The translations under genes and the position numbers were made by a program. Below, piece after piece: positions 38,592 to 51,018 of a stretch of 64,000 nucleotides of DNA; the first letter of the stretch is position 1; every line of letters begins with the position of its first letter. Source of the DNA: Ianthella basta. Its lineage: Eukaryota; Porifera; Demospongiae; Verongiida; Ianthellidae. The notes under the pieces are model-generated. The model made no database searches. It was not told the origin of the DNA and was given only the letters and a program-made list of their open reading frames with translations. Location: the NCBI GenBank assembly GCA_964019415.1, contig OZ025868.1, positions 14,839,991-14,903,990 of the forward strand, written 5' to 3'.

Positions 38592-39048
38592 TGTCATGGC
38601 GTAAAGTTCTCCCTGCCGAAATGGTTCTGCCGGGCCAAAAGCGGCAGAAAATAGCTGCTGTATAATGGTTCCGCCATACTACCAAAGTCCCTTTCGTCTC
38701 CTGATATTCGTTGTTGTGGTGTATCTTGAGCGCGCAGTGAAGACATGTCAGCCGAAATTGTCTATTTATTGAACAAAATCGTCCACTCATCGAACGAAAT
38801 CACCTATAAATCTAACCAAAGCGCCCATCTAATGAACAAAATTGCCTTTTCATCGAACGAAACATTTTATCCTGGATTGAGAATGCGTCCCAACTTGGGA
38901 AAGACGACAGGGTACAAGTACATGACCAGATGATCTGATCATCAGTCCGCGCTGGTGCTGGTGATTTAGCAGAGGGGGAACTATTTCGGTTGCTGTTTCG
39001 GTTCCGCAGGGGGCCTAATTAAGGGGGGGGGGCAAATTTGACATGACA
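38592..39048. mobile_element. MITE family 1, copy 2
   Basis: A 457-bp copy of the element at 4728-5162, flanked by AAAC at 38588-38591 and 39049-39052. The empty site, CTTGTTAAACAACTCC, is seen in other array units. It contains the same 21-bp tandem units. Confidence 0.9.
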
Positions 39049-39301
39049 AAACAACTCCAATACTTTGCATGCTTCATGCATTGATTCCCGCACAAACAGC
39101 TCCTTAAGTTTAGTGGTTCACACTTCCTTGCATGTTCTCAACCAGCACTGAACCTGGAGTTAGTAGGTCCATGTCTTTCAGTAACAATTAATGTAAGTAG
39201 CTAGGTGTCCTTACAACCAGGAAGATCTGTAGACACAACATGAAGGCACTTCACATTTGTCCCATTGAATATTCTGTTTCTTGATGAGGTGATGAATGAA
39301 T

Positions 39302-40079
39302 AGACCAGTTGCGCGTAACTCAGGAATGTTGTGGTTAAGGCGATATTGCATATGACGTCATCACTGGTGGCAGTTTAATACATTGAAAAGATAAGGGAAA
39401 AGGTGTTGCACCGGCAGCCTCGAGCGCTTCGTGCCGAATGTTCCCATTTAGATGGCTCGGCTGAATGGTTCGCACGAATACGCACTTGTCGGTCGTTGAT
39501 TGAAGTTGCTAAGGCATACGGTTACCGAGATCGAGACTGGTGAAGGGGGGATTCGCCGACATGAGCGACCAGAATGTGGTGCACGAGACTTCTTGACACT
39601 ATTTCGGCGAAAGCACCACAGCAGACACCCAGATAGAGACGTCTGGAGTGGGGCTAACCGGCGAGTAACGGCTAATAAGGCTATGACCAGCACCGTTGCG
39701 TTACCATCGCTACCTGTAGCTAACTTTGATACTTTGTAGGTGGTAGTTCAACTAGAAGCTATTCCGTGTCCAGGAGTGTCAAAAATCCTGTCTAGAAGAC
39801 TCGTTCGCCACATTTTTGTCGGCGAATCCCCCTTCACGAGTCTCGATCTCGACGACCGTAGGCCGTATCAACTTCAATCAACGACCGTCAGGTGCGTATT
39901 CGTGCGAACCATTCAGCTGAGCTATCTAAATGGGAACATTCGGCACGAAGCGCTCGAGGCTGCCGGTGCAACACCTTTTCCCCTATCTTTTCAATGTATT
40001 AAACTGCCACCAGTGATGACGTCATAAGCAATTATGATCGCGTATACTGCATTCCTAAACGCTTATACGCAACTGGTCT
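39302..40079. mobile_element. Long-palindrome (foldback) element
   Basis: Two arms of about 265 bp (39302-39566 and about 39812-40079) are imperfect reverse complements, beginning AGACCAGTTGCG and ending CGCAACTGGTCT. Each arm carries TGACGTCA (39353-39360, 40017-40024). The empty site in other units (GAATAAATTGGTCA) suggests an AT duplication. No transposase recognised. Confidence 0.85.
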
Positions 40080-41020
40080 ATTGGTCAGGATCCAGTGTCC
40101 CCTTCCCATAAAGGGAAAGGGGGTGAGGTACCATTGCGTACATTGACCTGTGCGTGGCTTAACTATAGTAGCACTCCAATTATATTCTCAGGATGGCTCA
40201 TTAACACCTGCAGTTATGGTAATTATGGGTGTGAAGTATTTCTGAAGTCCATGGGCAAATAGCCCAGCATGCAAGGTTGATGAAGCAGCATGACCTGTGC
40301 TGTTCAGCATCTGGTTTGCAAACACTTCTATATATTCTAGTATTTGAGTGAGCTAATGTAGTTTATGTCCATGAAGTGGTATTGTGTGTGTAGCAATGGT
40401 GTAGGTTTCACACCTGCTGACATGTCTCAACCAGTTTTGAAACTTCCATGGGTTTGTGGACCCTTGTCAACACTTTAGTGATAGTCAACTTTAGAAACAC
40501 AAAGTCAAATGGTAGTGTTCAATCCATGTTCTTTCCTGTACCTTCATTACCCTCATGTATGTGTCAGTACAGCCAAGAGGATCTGTAGACACATTTAGTT
40601 TGAAGCCAGTTCGTGTTTGTCACATATGCAATTCAGTTTTGTGGGTAGAAGTTTATCATTGATTAGTGGCTGTCATTCTAGTGAAGTGACGTAAGGTATT
40701 CTATGAACATGTTTCTGCCTATTTGATATAGAATGAATGCAGGATTCGTACATGATCTCGTATGTTATCTCACATCAACCACTGTAGAATTGTCACTAAC
40801 ACTGTCATCCCTGCCTCCAATTGACATTTTGTGTCTCTCGTCTGGTTATTGTAGTTTCATGTTCCCTTGTTTACACTATGCATTGGCTCCTGCTAACTCC
40901 ACCAGTCTTTGCACAACCTTTACACTGTGACCTGTAACAATACATGTCTGCCTCACATGTAGATCACTAGGTTATTATGAGCACTTTCATACACTGTTCA
41001 TTTAACACTTGTCCATGTAG

Positions 41021-41211
41021 TGCTGGCAACTCTGTACCAGGAGAAGATGATCACAGAACAAGACTTGGAAGATTTGAAAACGACTGATGTTGATTTCAAT
41101 CGCTTGGTTCGTATTCAATGTACAAAGCCGCCTGATGTGATGACCAGAACAGCTGAACTTCTGGATGGTGTAAATGAAACACGTTATGCCAATATGTTGA
41201 GAGGTCAGTGA
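41021..41211 (+). CDS. CARD-like terminal exon, array 3 copy 1
   Basis: Open; LATLYQEKMITEQDLEDL, variable segment KTTDVDFNR, LVRIQCTKPPDV, GVNETRYANMLRGQ and stop. First CARD exon downstream of C3 exon 2, about 3.4 kb away. Confidence 0.65.
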
Positions 41212-41884
41212 GTAGTGTCTATTTGTTGTTTATCTTATTGCTGTGTGGTGTGTTTTGTCTACAATGTCTGTGCACTTCACTGTGACACTCCTTAGACACC
41301 ATCTACAATAGCTTTAAGGCTGTTATGGCACTTAAGCCATTGCAAGTGTTAAGCGAAAAAGGTGGTGGTGGGTACATCACAGAAGGCGACTCACTTTATA
41401 TTGGCTACAATGTATGAGGAATAGCACTAATGCTAAGTGTGAGGGGCAGCAGGGTTGTTTGCGTGGGAATCAGAGAGCATGCAGGATACAGTGGGAGTGT
41501 CATTATTTTCTTGTTAATCAGGTCCCATACCCTGCATGCTTCATGCATTGATTCCCTCACAAACAGCCCCTTAACTTTAGTGGTTCACACTTCCTTGCCA
41601 TTTCGCAACCAGTACTGAACCTGGAGTTAGTAGGTCCATGTCTTTCAGTAACCATTAATGTAAGTAGCTAGGTGTCCTTACAACCAGGAAGATCTGTAGA
41701 CACAACATGAAGGCACTTCACATTTGTCCCATTGAATATTCTGTTTCTTGATGAGGTGACGAATAAATAGGTCAAGCATCCAATGACCCCTTCTCATAAG
41801 GAGAAAGGGGGTGAGGTACCATTGCGTACATTGACCTGTGCAAGGCTTAACTATAGTAGCACTCCAATCATACCATACTCAGGA

Positions 41885-42516
41885 TAGTCTGGCTTGCTAG
41901 ACCGTCCCATCTACGCACCCCAGGCGATAAATGGGAGGGACAGTCTAGCCGCGGTAGCGATTAGGTCACACCTTCGCATTATCAGACTCACACCTATTGT
42001 ATTGTGCAATCATAAGCAATACTGTACAGCAAATCTACGCATTTTGGCCTAACCACACGTCAGGCAAGAACTCAGATGGTACAGTACTAGCGCTTTTGCA
42101 ATTGTTGCTGCCAACCACTAGAACAGAAGTACAGGTTGGTGAAAGGCTGATAGGCTGACTGTAGTATTCTTCTCAAGTTCTAAATAAGTGAGTAGATCGT
42201 TGCAACTCTCTCCGTGGTCGGTAAGTTGGATCTCCAGCCAAAATGTGATCCAAGAGTAGAAGCGGAGGAATTGAGTGAGGGATAGCTGAGCTTCGAGCCT
42301 TTGTCAATCACCAAAGCCAGAGCACAGCCACAGCCACGAAGACCCACTCCTGTGCAACTGAAGCTCCTCAAGCCATCGAATACTATTAGCACGAATTCCT
42401 GCCAAACACATCTGATTGGTTGAATAGGTGTGAACTAGTCATTACTGCCACTAGACTGTCCCTTCCCAGCCCTAAGCACCCAACATTTTGATGGGACGGT
42501 CTAGCGAGAAAGACTA
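41885..42516. mobile_element. MITE family 2 (TAGTCTGGCTTGCTAGACCG), copy 1
   Basis: A 632-bp element with inverted ends TAGTCTGGCTTGCTAGACCG and, reversed, TAGTCTTTCTCGCTAGACCG. Flanks ATACTCAGGA and ATTCTCAGGA match at 9 of 10 bases, compatible with a hAT-type 8-bp duplication. Empty sites in array 1 lack it, so it entered before array 3 expanded. Confidence 0.85.
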
Positions 42517-42950
42517 ATTCTCAGGACAGCTCATTAACGCCTACAATTATGCTAATTATGGGTGTGAAGTATTTCTGAAGTCCATGGGCAAATATTCCAG
42601 CATGCAAGGTTGATGAAGCAGCATGACCTGTGCTGTTCAGCATCTGGTGTGCACACACTTCCATTCTAGTCTTTGAGCGAGCTAAGGTAGTTTATGTCCA
42701 TGAAGTGGTATTGTGTGAGTAGCAATGGTGTAGGTTTCACACCTGCTGACATTTCTCAACCAGTGTTGAAACTTCCATGGGTTAGTGGTCCCTTGTCAAC
42801 ACCTTAGTGAACTGGCTTCACTGATTTGATAATCACCTTTAGAAACAACAAAGCCAATTGGTAGTGTTCAATCCATGTTCATTCCTGTACCTTCATTACC
42901 CCTTCATGTAAGTAGGTGTCAGTACAGGCAAAAGGATCTGTTGACACATT

Positions 42951-43349
42951 AGCCCCGTTTACACTAGCAAGTTAAACTGGTTTGAAATGCAAATTAACTA
43001 AATCCGGGTTAAGTGTAAACGCGCTAATCCAGGTACGAAACCGGTTTAACTAAAACACCTCCGGAGGTGGTTTGAAACCGGTTTAACTAATCCAGTTGTC
43101 AGTGTAAACGCAGTAACCCGGTCTGCAGAAGTGTCTTACTTCTGTTATCATTCAGCGATGCCTCCATTGACAGAGGAAACGCCTTGAGTACAATTTCGTT
43201 GCGTTGGGAGGATTGCTTAACTCCTAGGCCAATGCGTCCAGGCGGCTCTAAACAGTTTTACGTAATCGAGTGTAAACGCCCGTAACACCGAGTCGAAAGT
43301 GGCTTAACTAAATTGATTTCGACCCACTCGCGCTAGTGTAAACGGGGCT
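42951..43349. mobile_element. MITE family 3 (AGCCCCGTTTACACTAGC), copy 1
   Basis: A 399-bp element with 18-bp inverted ends, AGCCCCGTTTACACTAGC on both sides, and a 3-bp ATT duplication. GTGTAAACG motifs repeat internally. The empty site GACACATTTAATTTG is present in other units. Confidence 0.9.
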
Positions 43350-43778
43350 ATTTAATTTGAAGCCAGTTCATGTTTGTCACGTATGTAATTGAGTTTTGTG
43401 GGTAAAAGTTTATCATTGATTAGTGGCTGTCATTCTAGTGAAGTGATGTAAGGTCTTCTATGAACATGTTTTTGCCTATTTGTTATAGAATGAATGCAGG
43501 ATTTGTACATGATCTCGTATGTTATCTCACATCAACCACTGTAGAATTGTCACTAACACTGTCATCCCTGCTCCCAATTGACATTTTGTGTCTCTCGTCT
43601 GGTTATTGGGAGTTCCATCTTCCCTTGTTTACACTATGCATTGGCTCCTGCTGACTCCACCAGTCTTTGCACAACCTTTACACTGTGACCTGTAACAACT
43701 CATGTCTGCCTCACATGTAAATCACTAGGTTATATTGAGCACTTTCATACATTGTTCACTTACCACTTGTCCATGTAG

Positions 43779-43969
43779 TGCTATCAACTCTGTGGCAGGA
43801 GAAGATGATCACAGAACAAGACTTGGAAGATTTGAAAATGACTTATGTTGATTTCAATCGCTTGGTTCTTATTCAATGTACAAAGCCGTATGATGTGGTG
43901 ACCAGAACAGCTGAACTTCTGGATGGTGTAAATGAAACAGATTGTGCCAATATGTTGAGAGGTCAGTGA
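43779..43969 (+). CDS. CARD-like terminal exon, array 3 copy 2
   Basis: Open; LSTLWQEK, variable segment KMTYVDFNR, LVLIQCTKPYDVV, GVNETDCANMLRGQ and stop. The Tyr in KPYDV is unique to this copy. Confidence 0.65.
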
Positions 43970-44840
43970 GTAGTGTCTATTTGTTGTTTATCTTATTGCT
44001 GTGTGGTGTCTTTGTCTACAATGTCTGTGCACTTCACTGTGATGCTCCCTGGACACCATCTACAACAGCCTTAAGGCTGTTATGGCACCTAAGCCATTGC
44101 AAGTGTTAAGTGATAAAGGTGGTGGTGGGTACATCACAGAAGGTGACTCACTTTATACTGTTTGTGTGGGAGTCAATGCATGAAGTCACTTCAGTTCACT
44201 GTGACACTCCTTAGACACCATCTACAATAGCCTTAAGGCTGTTATGGCACTTAAGCCATTGCAAGTGTTAAGTGAAAAGGTGGTTGTGGGTACATCACAG
44301 AAGGTGACTCACATTATATTGGCTACAATGTATGGGAAATGGCACTAATGCTAAGTGTGAGTGACAGCAGGTGAAATGAGAGGTGATGAATAATTTAAAG
44401 CCAGGGTTGGTTGCGCAGGAATCAGAGAGCATGCATGCAGGGTACAGTGGGAGTGTCATTACTTTCTTGTTAAACAATTCCTATACCCTGCATGCTTCAT
44501 GCATTGACTCCCTCACAAACAGCCCCTTAAGTTTAGTGGTTCACACATTCTTGCCATTTCTCAAGCAGTACTGAACCTGGAGTTAGTAGGTCCATGTATT
44601 TCAGTAACCATTAATGTAAGTAGCTAGGTGTCCTTACAACCAGGAAGATCTATAGACGCAATATGAAGGCACTTCACATTTGTCCCATTGAATATTCTGT
44701 TTCTTGATGAGGTGACGAATAAATTGGTCAAGCATCCAATGACCCCTTCTCATAAGGGGAAAGGGGGTGAGGTACCATTGTGTACATTGACCTGTGCAAG
44801 GCTTAACTATAGTAGCACTCCAATCATACCATACTCAGGA

Positions 44841-45468
44841 TAGTCTGGCTTGCTGGACCGTCTCATCTACGTACCCCAGGTGATAAATGGGAGGGACAGT
44901 CTAGCCGCGGTAGCGATTAGGTCACACCTTCGCATTATCAGACTCACACCTATTGTATTGTGCGATCATAAGCAATACTGTACAGCAAATCTATGCATTT
45001 TGTCCTAACCACACGTCAGGCAAGAACTCAGATGGTACAGTACAAGCGCTTTTGCAATTGTTGCTGCCAACCACTAGAACAGAAGTACAGGTTGGTGAAA
45101 GGCTGATAGGCTGACTGTAGTATTCTTAAGTTCTAAATGAGTGAGTAGATCGTTGCAACTCTCTTCGCTGTCGGTGGGTTGATCTCCAGCCAGAATGTGA
45201 TCCAAGAGTGGAAGCGGAGGAATAGAGTGAGGGATAGCTGAGCTTCGAGCCCTCGTCAATCACCAAGGCCAGAGCACAGCCACAGCCACGAAGACCCACT
45301 CCTGTGCAACTGAAGCTCCTCAAGCCATCGAATACTATTAGCACGAATTCCTGCCAAACACATCTGATTGGTTGAATAGGTGTGAACTAGTCATTACTGC
45401 CACTAGACTGTCCATTTCCATCCCTAGGCACCCAACATTATGATGGGACGGTCTAGCGAGAAAGACTA
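44841..45468. mobile_element. MITE family 2, copy 2
   Basis: Near-identical to 41885-42516 including flanks, so it was duplicated with the array unit rather than inserted independently. Confidence 0.85.
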
Positions 45469-45901
45469 ATTCTCAGGACAGCTCATTAACACCTACAATT
45501 ATGCTAATTATGGGTGTGAAGTATTTCTGAAGTCCATGGGTAAATATTCCAGCATGCAAGGTTGATGAAGCAGCATGACCTGTGCTGTTCAGCATCTGTG
45601 TGCACACACTTCCATTCTAGTCTTTGAGCGAGCTAAGGTAGTTTATGTCCATGAAGTGGTATTGTGTGTGTAGCAATGGAGTAGGTTTCACACCTGCTGA
45701 CTTTTCTCAACCAGTGTTGAAACTTCCATGGGTTAGAGGTCCCTTGTCAACACCTTAGTGAACTGGCTTCACTGATTTGATAATCACCTTTAGAAACAAC
45801 AAAGCCAATTGGTAGTGTTCAATCCATGTTCATTCCTGTACCTTCATTACCCCTTCATGTAAGTAGGTGTCAGTACAGGCAAAAGGATCTGTTGACACAT
45901 T

Positions 45902-46301
45902 AGCCCCATTTACACTAGCAAGTTAAACTGGTTTGAAATGCAAATTAACTAAATCCGGGTTAAGTGTAAACGCGCTAATCCAGGTACGAAACCGGTTTAA
46001 CTAAAACACCTCCGGAGGTGGGTTAGAAACCGGTTTAACTAATCCAGTTGTCAGTGTAAACGCAGTAACCCGGTCTGCGGAAGTGTCTTACCTCTGTTAT
46101 CATTCAGCGATGCCTCCATCGACAGAGGAAACGCCTTGAGTACAATTTCGTTGCGTTGGGAGGATTGCTTAACTCCTAGGCTAGTGCGTCCAGGCGGCTC
46201 TCAACAGTTTTATGTAATCGAGTGTAAACGCTCGTAACACCGAGTCGAAAGTGGCTTAACTAAATTGATTTCGACCCACTCGCGCTAGTGTAAACGGGGC
46301 T
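45902..46301. mobile_element. MITE family 3, copy 2
   Basis: Same position in its unit and same ends as 42951-43349; duplicated with the unit. Confidence 0.88.
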
Positions 46302-46686
46302 ATTTAATTTGAAGCCAGTTCATGTTTGTCACGTATGTAATTGAGTTTTGTGGTTAAACGTTTATCATTGATTAGTGGCTGTCATTCTAGTGAAGTGATG
46401 TAAGGTCTTCTATGAACATGTTTTTGCCTATTTGTTATAGAATGAATGCAGGATTTGTACATGATCTCGTATGTTATCTCACATCAACCACTGTAGAATT
46501 TAGTGTTGCCACGATATAGGAAAATATGTATCACGATTATTGTAGGTTTGTATCACGATATATTGTGTATCACGATATATTAATGAACAATTGGCACAGT
46601 GCTCAGATATAAGCCAAACACATAGAGTAATACAGTGAGCGTTAAAGCAAACAGGTGAGGTACATTCATACATGGTTTTCCAGCTG

Positions 46687-48566
46687 TTACTCTGGGTTTT
46701 CAAAAAGAAAGATCAGTTGGTCAGCATGCTCAGAAGTGAGCCGATTACGCTTGTCAGTGATCACATTCCCTGTCGTGCTGAATAGGCGCTCTGATGGAAC
46801 ACTGGTAGCCACGAATGAAAACATTCTTTGCACAAGCTTGCTCATTAAAGGATAGAGTTCCTTACGGCTGCTCCACCATGCAAGAGGATCTGAGTCTAGA
46901 TCAGGTGGTGATTCAGCTTTGTACATGTCTAGCTCTTTCTGCACCTTGTCTGAATGTAATGGCAAATGTTGCTGAGTGTGTGACTCAAACAACTCTCCGA
47001 TGATCTTTTCCACTGGACTTTCTTCTTCTTCGATGGTGGTTCTCCTTCTATCACTTCCTCGACTTCTGGTGGGTCTTCCTTCTCTGTCTCTTCCATGACT
47101 AGAAGCTCATCCTGCACTTCATCAATGATTCTTCTTCGGGTAAGCTGATCAAGAAAGGGGAGTTCCTTGTATCTAGGATCCAGGAATGTGGTAATATTAA
47201 GGATCCTTGCCACAGATGGGGTGCTGTAGCGTTCCTGCAAATCCCTCTTGATGTTTAGCTTCACCTCCTTCGCAACCACCGTGTCGTTCTCTTTGACTTC
47301 GAGCGTCCTGTTGACCAGCTTATACAAAAGTGGCTTGACTGTGCTCAGTGTTGGGTAACTTACTGCACCCATTGCTTCTGTAGCTTGCTGGAATGGCTTC
47401 AGGATGTCGACCAGCACTTCAATTACTGACCACTCCTCTCCTTCTGGCATCAAGTGCCTTACTTTCCCATCCATTAGCACAGCAGCAATGGGTGCCTGCT
47501 GCTCCATCAGCCTCTCTAGCATGGCCAGTGTGCTTCCCCAACGTGTCACACAGTCTTGGATGAGCATGTGTTGGGGTAGCTGGAGCATTTCCTGCTTTTC
47601 TCGTAGCTTGTACGTTTCCTTGGTGGACTTCTTAAAATGAGTAACCAGTTTCTTGCAGCGACCAAGAACTCGCTGAACTCTTGTCACACCAAGGCCTCTA
47701 CCAATAGAGAGCTGCAGCGTGTGAGCCACACATGGAAAGTGCTTGATTCCCATCAGTCGAAAGGCATTGACCATATTGCTAGCATTGTCCGTAATGCCTC
47801 CACACACCTTTCCTGCAATTTTCCAATCCTCAAACATGGAAGAAAGGACATCCTTTAGTGAGCTAGCATCGTGATCTTGCGGAATTTCAAGTGTCTGTAG
47901 ACACTTGCTGTGATGCTTGAAATCACTGTCGACAAAGTGTGCAGTTAGTGATATGTAGGCACGCTGCTGGTGCAGTGAGGTCCACAGATCAGTTGTAACT
48001 GCACAGGTCTCGACTGCTGCTAGCTGCTTTTCAATGGCAGCTCTAGTTAAGCGACACTTAGCTGGTATCACTGTGTTAGTGAAGTACGTGCGGTGTGGCA
48101 AGTTCAATCTAGGCTCAGCTAACTGCAACAAGCGCCTGAATGCTGGTTCATCAACCACACTCAAAGGCTGCAAGCCTTGGCAAATGAAATCGGCTGTGGC
48201 ATCAACCAGCTGCTTGTGCTTCGCACTTTCGTTCGAAAACGGAGTGGATTTTGCGAGCGTTCCACTGATAGTAAGCTGTGTCGACGTTGTCTTCACCGCG
48301 GAGGCTCTGCTTGGTCCAGGTTGATCGCCGCTGTCCTGTTGCTGGAGCGCGAGGTACTCCTGTGCGTGGCACCGCTGAAGATGGAACTTCAGGTTGGTGG
48401 TGTTGCCTGAGTAAGCGACAACAGCCTGACATAGTCGGCAAATGGTCTTCTTCTTGTCTGTAATCCTGCCTTTATCATCAGCGGGAAAACCGAAGTGCTT
48501 CCAGATAGCGCTCTTAGTCTGGAAGTTGGGTTTCACGATGAGGTCAAATTCGCTCGCAGTCGACAT
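46687..48566 (-). pseudogene. hAT transposase with BED finger, one frameshift
   Basis: The ORF starts at 48566. Residues 43-67 form a BED-type zinc finger (C43, C46, H62, H67). The central RNase H-like region shows TTDLWTS, TDNASNMV, CVAHTLQLS and CVTRWGSTL, typical of hAT (ZBED-like) transposases. The frame breaks in a short A-rich run near 47010-47025, after PPSKKK. The second frame (to 46687) carries the C-terminal dimerisation domain (WWSSRKELYPLMS, ATSVPSERLFSTTG). A single-base indel separates the two parts; otherwise the protein is uninterrupted. Either a recently inactivated copy or an assembly error in the homopolymer-like run. Confidence 0.93.
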
Positions 48567-48663
48567 CTCTCTACACTGACAGAAGGTAAGCTAACACTGG
48601 CCTGCAATAGAGTATCTACTACCGTTTTAGATAGTCTATAGTGTTAGGTGTTAGCTTCCCTAC

Positions 48664-48745
48664 TGCACTAGTCAGCAGAGATTAGCCCTTCTGCACCAGT
48701 CAGCAGAGATTAGCCCTTCTGCACCAGTCAGCAGAGATTAGGCCA
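48664..48745. repeat. Three 28-bp tandem repeats in the hAT element
   Basis: Units built on GTCAGCAGAGATTAGCCC lie between the transposase start and the terminal repeat. Confidence 0.88.
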
Positions 48746-49072
48746 ATATCACGACAGGAAGAACACTGCTTTTGTATCGCGATATTGTGTATATATCGCG
48801 ATATATCGTGTATCGCGATTATCGTGGCAACACTAGTAGAATTGTCACTAACACTGTCATCCCTGCTCCCAATTGACATTTTGTGTCTCTCGTCTGGTTA
48901 TTGGGAGTTCCATCTTCCCTTGTTTACACTATGCATTGGCTCCTGCTGACTCCACCAGTCTTTGCACAACCTTTACACTGTGACCTGTAACAATTCATGT
49001 CTGCCTCACATGTAAATCACTAGGTATATTGAGCACTTTCATACACTGTTCATTTAACACTTGTCCATGTAG

Positions 49073-49263
49073 TGCTATCCACTCTGTGCCAGGAGAAGAT
49101 GATCACAGAACAAGACTTGGAAGATTTGAAAATGACTTATGTTGATTTCAATCGCTTGGTTCTTATTCAATGTACAAAGCCGAATGATGTGATGACCAGA
49201 ACAGCTGAACTTCTGGATGGTGTAAATGAAACAGATTGTGCCAATATGTTGAGAGGTCAGTGA
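49073..49263 (+). CDS. CARD-like terminal exon, array 3 copy 3
   Basis: Open; LSTLCQEK, variable segment KMTYVDFNR, LVLIQCTKPNDV, GVNETDCANMLRGQ and stop. Lies downstream of the hAT insertion. Confidence 0.65.
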
Positions 49264-49465
49264 GTAGTGTCTATTTGTTGTTTATCTTATTGCTGTGTGG
49301 TGTCTTTGTCTACAATGTCTGTGCACTTCACTGTGATGCTCCCTGGACACCATCTACAATAGCCTTAAGGCTGTTATGGCACCTAAGCCATTGCAAGTGT
49401 TAAGTGATAAAGGTGGTGGTGGGTACATCACAGAAGGTGACTCACTTTATATTGGTTACAATGTA

Positions 49466-50137
49466 CCATAATCGTTGAAAATTTCATTGTGTGGAAATTT
49501 CCATGGTTGCCGCCATCCACGAAAAATTATGCCCACGAAAATTTATGTACAAAGAATACAGTAGTAACTAATATAATACGTCTAATCTATTAAGATAACA
49601 CAAAGGTCTGCATCTGAACTTGTGCGGTACTTGTGTTTGCAGGAGCTGTGAAGAATGGCACTTCTGAGGTGCCTACAGCAGAAAGAAGTTAAGGCCTTCC
49701 AGATTCATGCAGCTCACTAGCATCTCCTATACTACCTTCACGGCCATCGCAGAAGCGAACATGGAGGTCCGTGCTGCACGGAGTGCGAAGGGGAAGCGCC
49801 GACCCTACTGGCACTACAACACCGTCGCTAGTCCGAATATAGGCAACAATGCTGCTTGCATCGCGGCATGGTTGCAGCAACGTGCTTCTTTATTTTCAGG
49901 GAGCTGAATTGGGTCAACTAGACTACGATGTGTTCGGTCAGGAAGGCCTACGTTGGAGAATGAGATAGATGATCTTTGCTTGGCAAAGTGTAGTACTCTG
50001 TATTCTGCTGTGTAACAATGTACACAGTTACATTTCGTGGGGTTTAAATTTCGTGGGTAGTCCAGGCCACGAAATTTATGCCCCACGAAAATTTGACACA
50101 CGAAATTTTTGCCCCACGATAATGTCTACGATTACGG
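49466..50137. mobile_element. Non-autonomous element with TA duplication
   Basis: A 672-bp insertion with short inverted ends (CCATAATCGT and, reversed, CCGTAATCGT) and TA at 49464-49465 and 50138-50139. The empty site ACAATGTATGGGGAATAG is known from other units. Repeated CACGAAATTT motifs inside. No transposase; Tc1/mariner-like by target site only. Confidence 0.8.
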
Positions 50138-50167
50138 TATAGGGAATAGCGCTAATAGTGCTAATAG

Positions 50168-50309
50168 CGATTTGATAACGACTTTTTTTGTATTCAATCG
50201 CTTGGTTCGTATTCAATGTACAAAGCCGCCTGATGTGGTGACCAGAACAGCTGAACTTCTGGATGGTGTAAATGAAACAGATTGTGCCAATATGTTGAGA
50301 GGTCAGTGA
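50168..50309 (+). pseudogene. CARD-like exon, array 3 copy 4, 5' truncated
   Basis: Homology begins near GATTTG; the first third of the exon is missing. Segment DLITTFFVFNR, LVRIQCTKPPDVV, GVNETDCANMLRGQ and stop. No phase-1 acceptor of the usual kind precedes it. Confidence 0.6.
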
Positions 50310-51018
50310 GTAGTGTCTCTTTGTTGTTTATCTTATTGCTGTGTGTTGTCTTTGTCTACAATGTCTGTGCAGTTCACTGTGACACTCCTTAGACACCATC
50401 TACAATAGCCTTAAGGCTGTTATGGCACTTAAGCCATTGCAAGTGTTAAGTGAAAAGGTGGTGGTGGGTACATCACAGAAGGTGACTCACATTATATTGG
50501 CTACAATGTATGGGAAATGGCACTAATGCTAAGTGTGAGTGACAGCAGGTGAAATGAGAGGTGATGAATAATTTAAAGCCAGGGTTGGTTGCGCAGGAAT
50601 CAGAGAGCATGCATGCAGGGTACAGTGGGAGTGTCATTACTTTCTTGTTAAACAACTCCTATATCCTGCATGCTTCATGCATTGACTCCCTCACAAACAG
50701 CCCCTTAAGTTTAGTGGTTCACACATTCTTGCCATTTCTCAAGCAGTACTGAACCTGGAGTTAGTAGGTCCATGTATTTCAGTAACCATTAATGTAAGTA
50801 GCTAGGTGTCCTTACAACCAGGAAGATCTGTAGACACAACATGAAGGCACTTCACATTTGTCCCATTGAATATTCTGTTTCTTGATGAGGTGACGAATAA
50901 ATTGGTCAAGCATCCAATGACCCTTTCTCATAAGGGGAAAGGTGGTGAGGTACCATTGTGTACATTGACCTGTGCAAGGCTTAACTATAGTAGCACTCCA
51001 ATCATACCATACTCAGGA

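Larger units (their letters stand above)
46501..48835 (-). mobile_element. Nearly intact hAT DNA transposon
   Basis: A 2335-bp element with identical 16-bp inverted ends (TAGTGTTGCCACGATA) and a perfect 8-bp target duplication, GTAGAATT, at 46493-46500 and 48836-48843. Subterminal regions are rich in ATCGCGATA-like motifs. It interrupts an array unit whose empty sequence CACTGTAGAATTGTCAC is known from other units. It encodes one transposase on the minus strand. Confidence 0.97.

Noticed and set aside
40733-40930. Conserved ORF MNAGFVHDLVCYL... in many array units (also 10685, 28766, 38212, 43460, 52188, 58071)
   Set aside because: It varies with scattered replacements and frame-breaking differences (for example at 12700 and 43600) and has no start or splice context in common with C. 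More likely just part of the duplicated flank.
41278-41420. Possible exon DTIYNSLKAVMAPKPLQ... after each CARD exon
   Set aside because: Open in several units and in phase with a donor after LRG, but some units lose the acceptor AG (43779 and 49073 units), others shift frame in the A-run (44270, 50450, 59085) or have an early stop. Constraint is not convincing.
48034-48463. Plus-strand ORFs within the hAT element
   Set aside because: Antisense shadows of the transposase.
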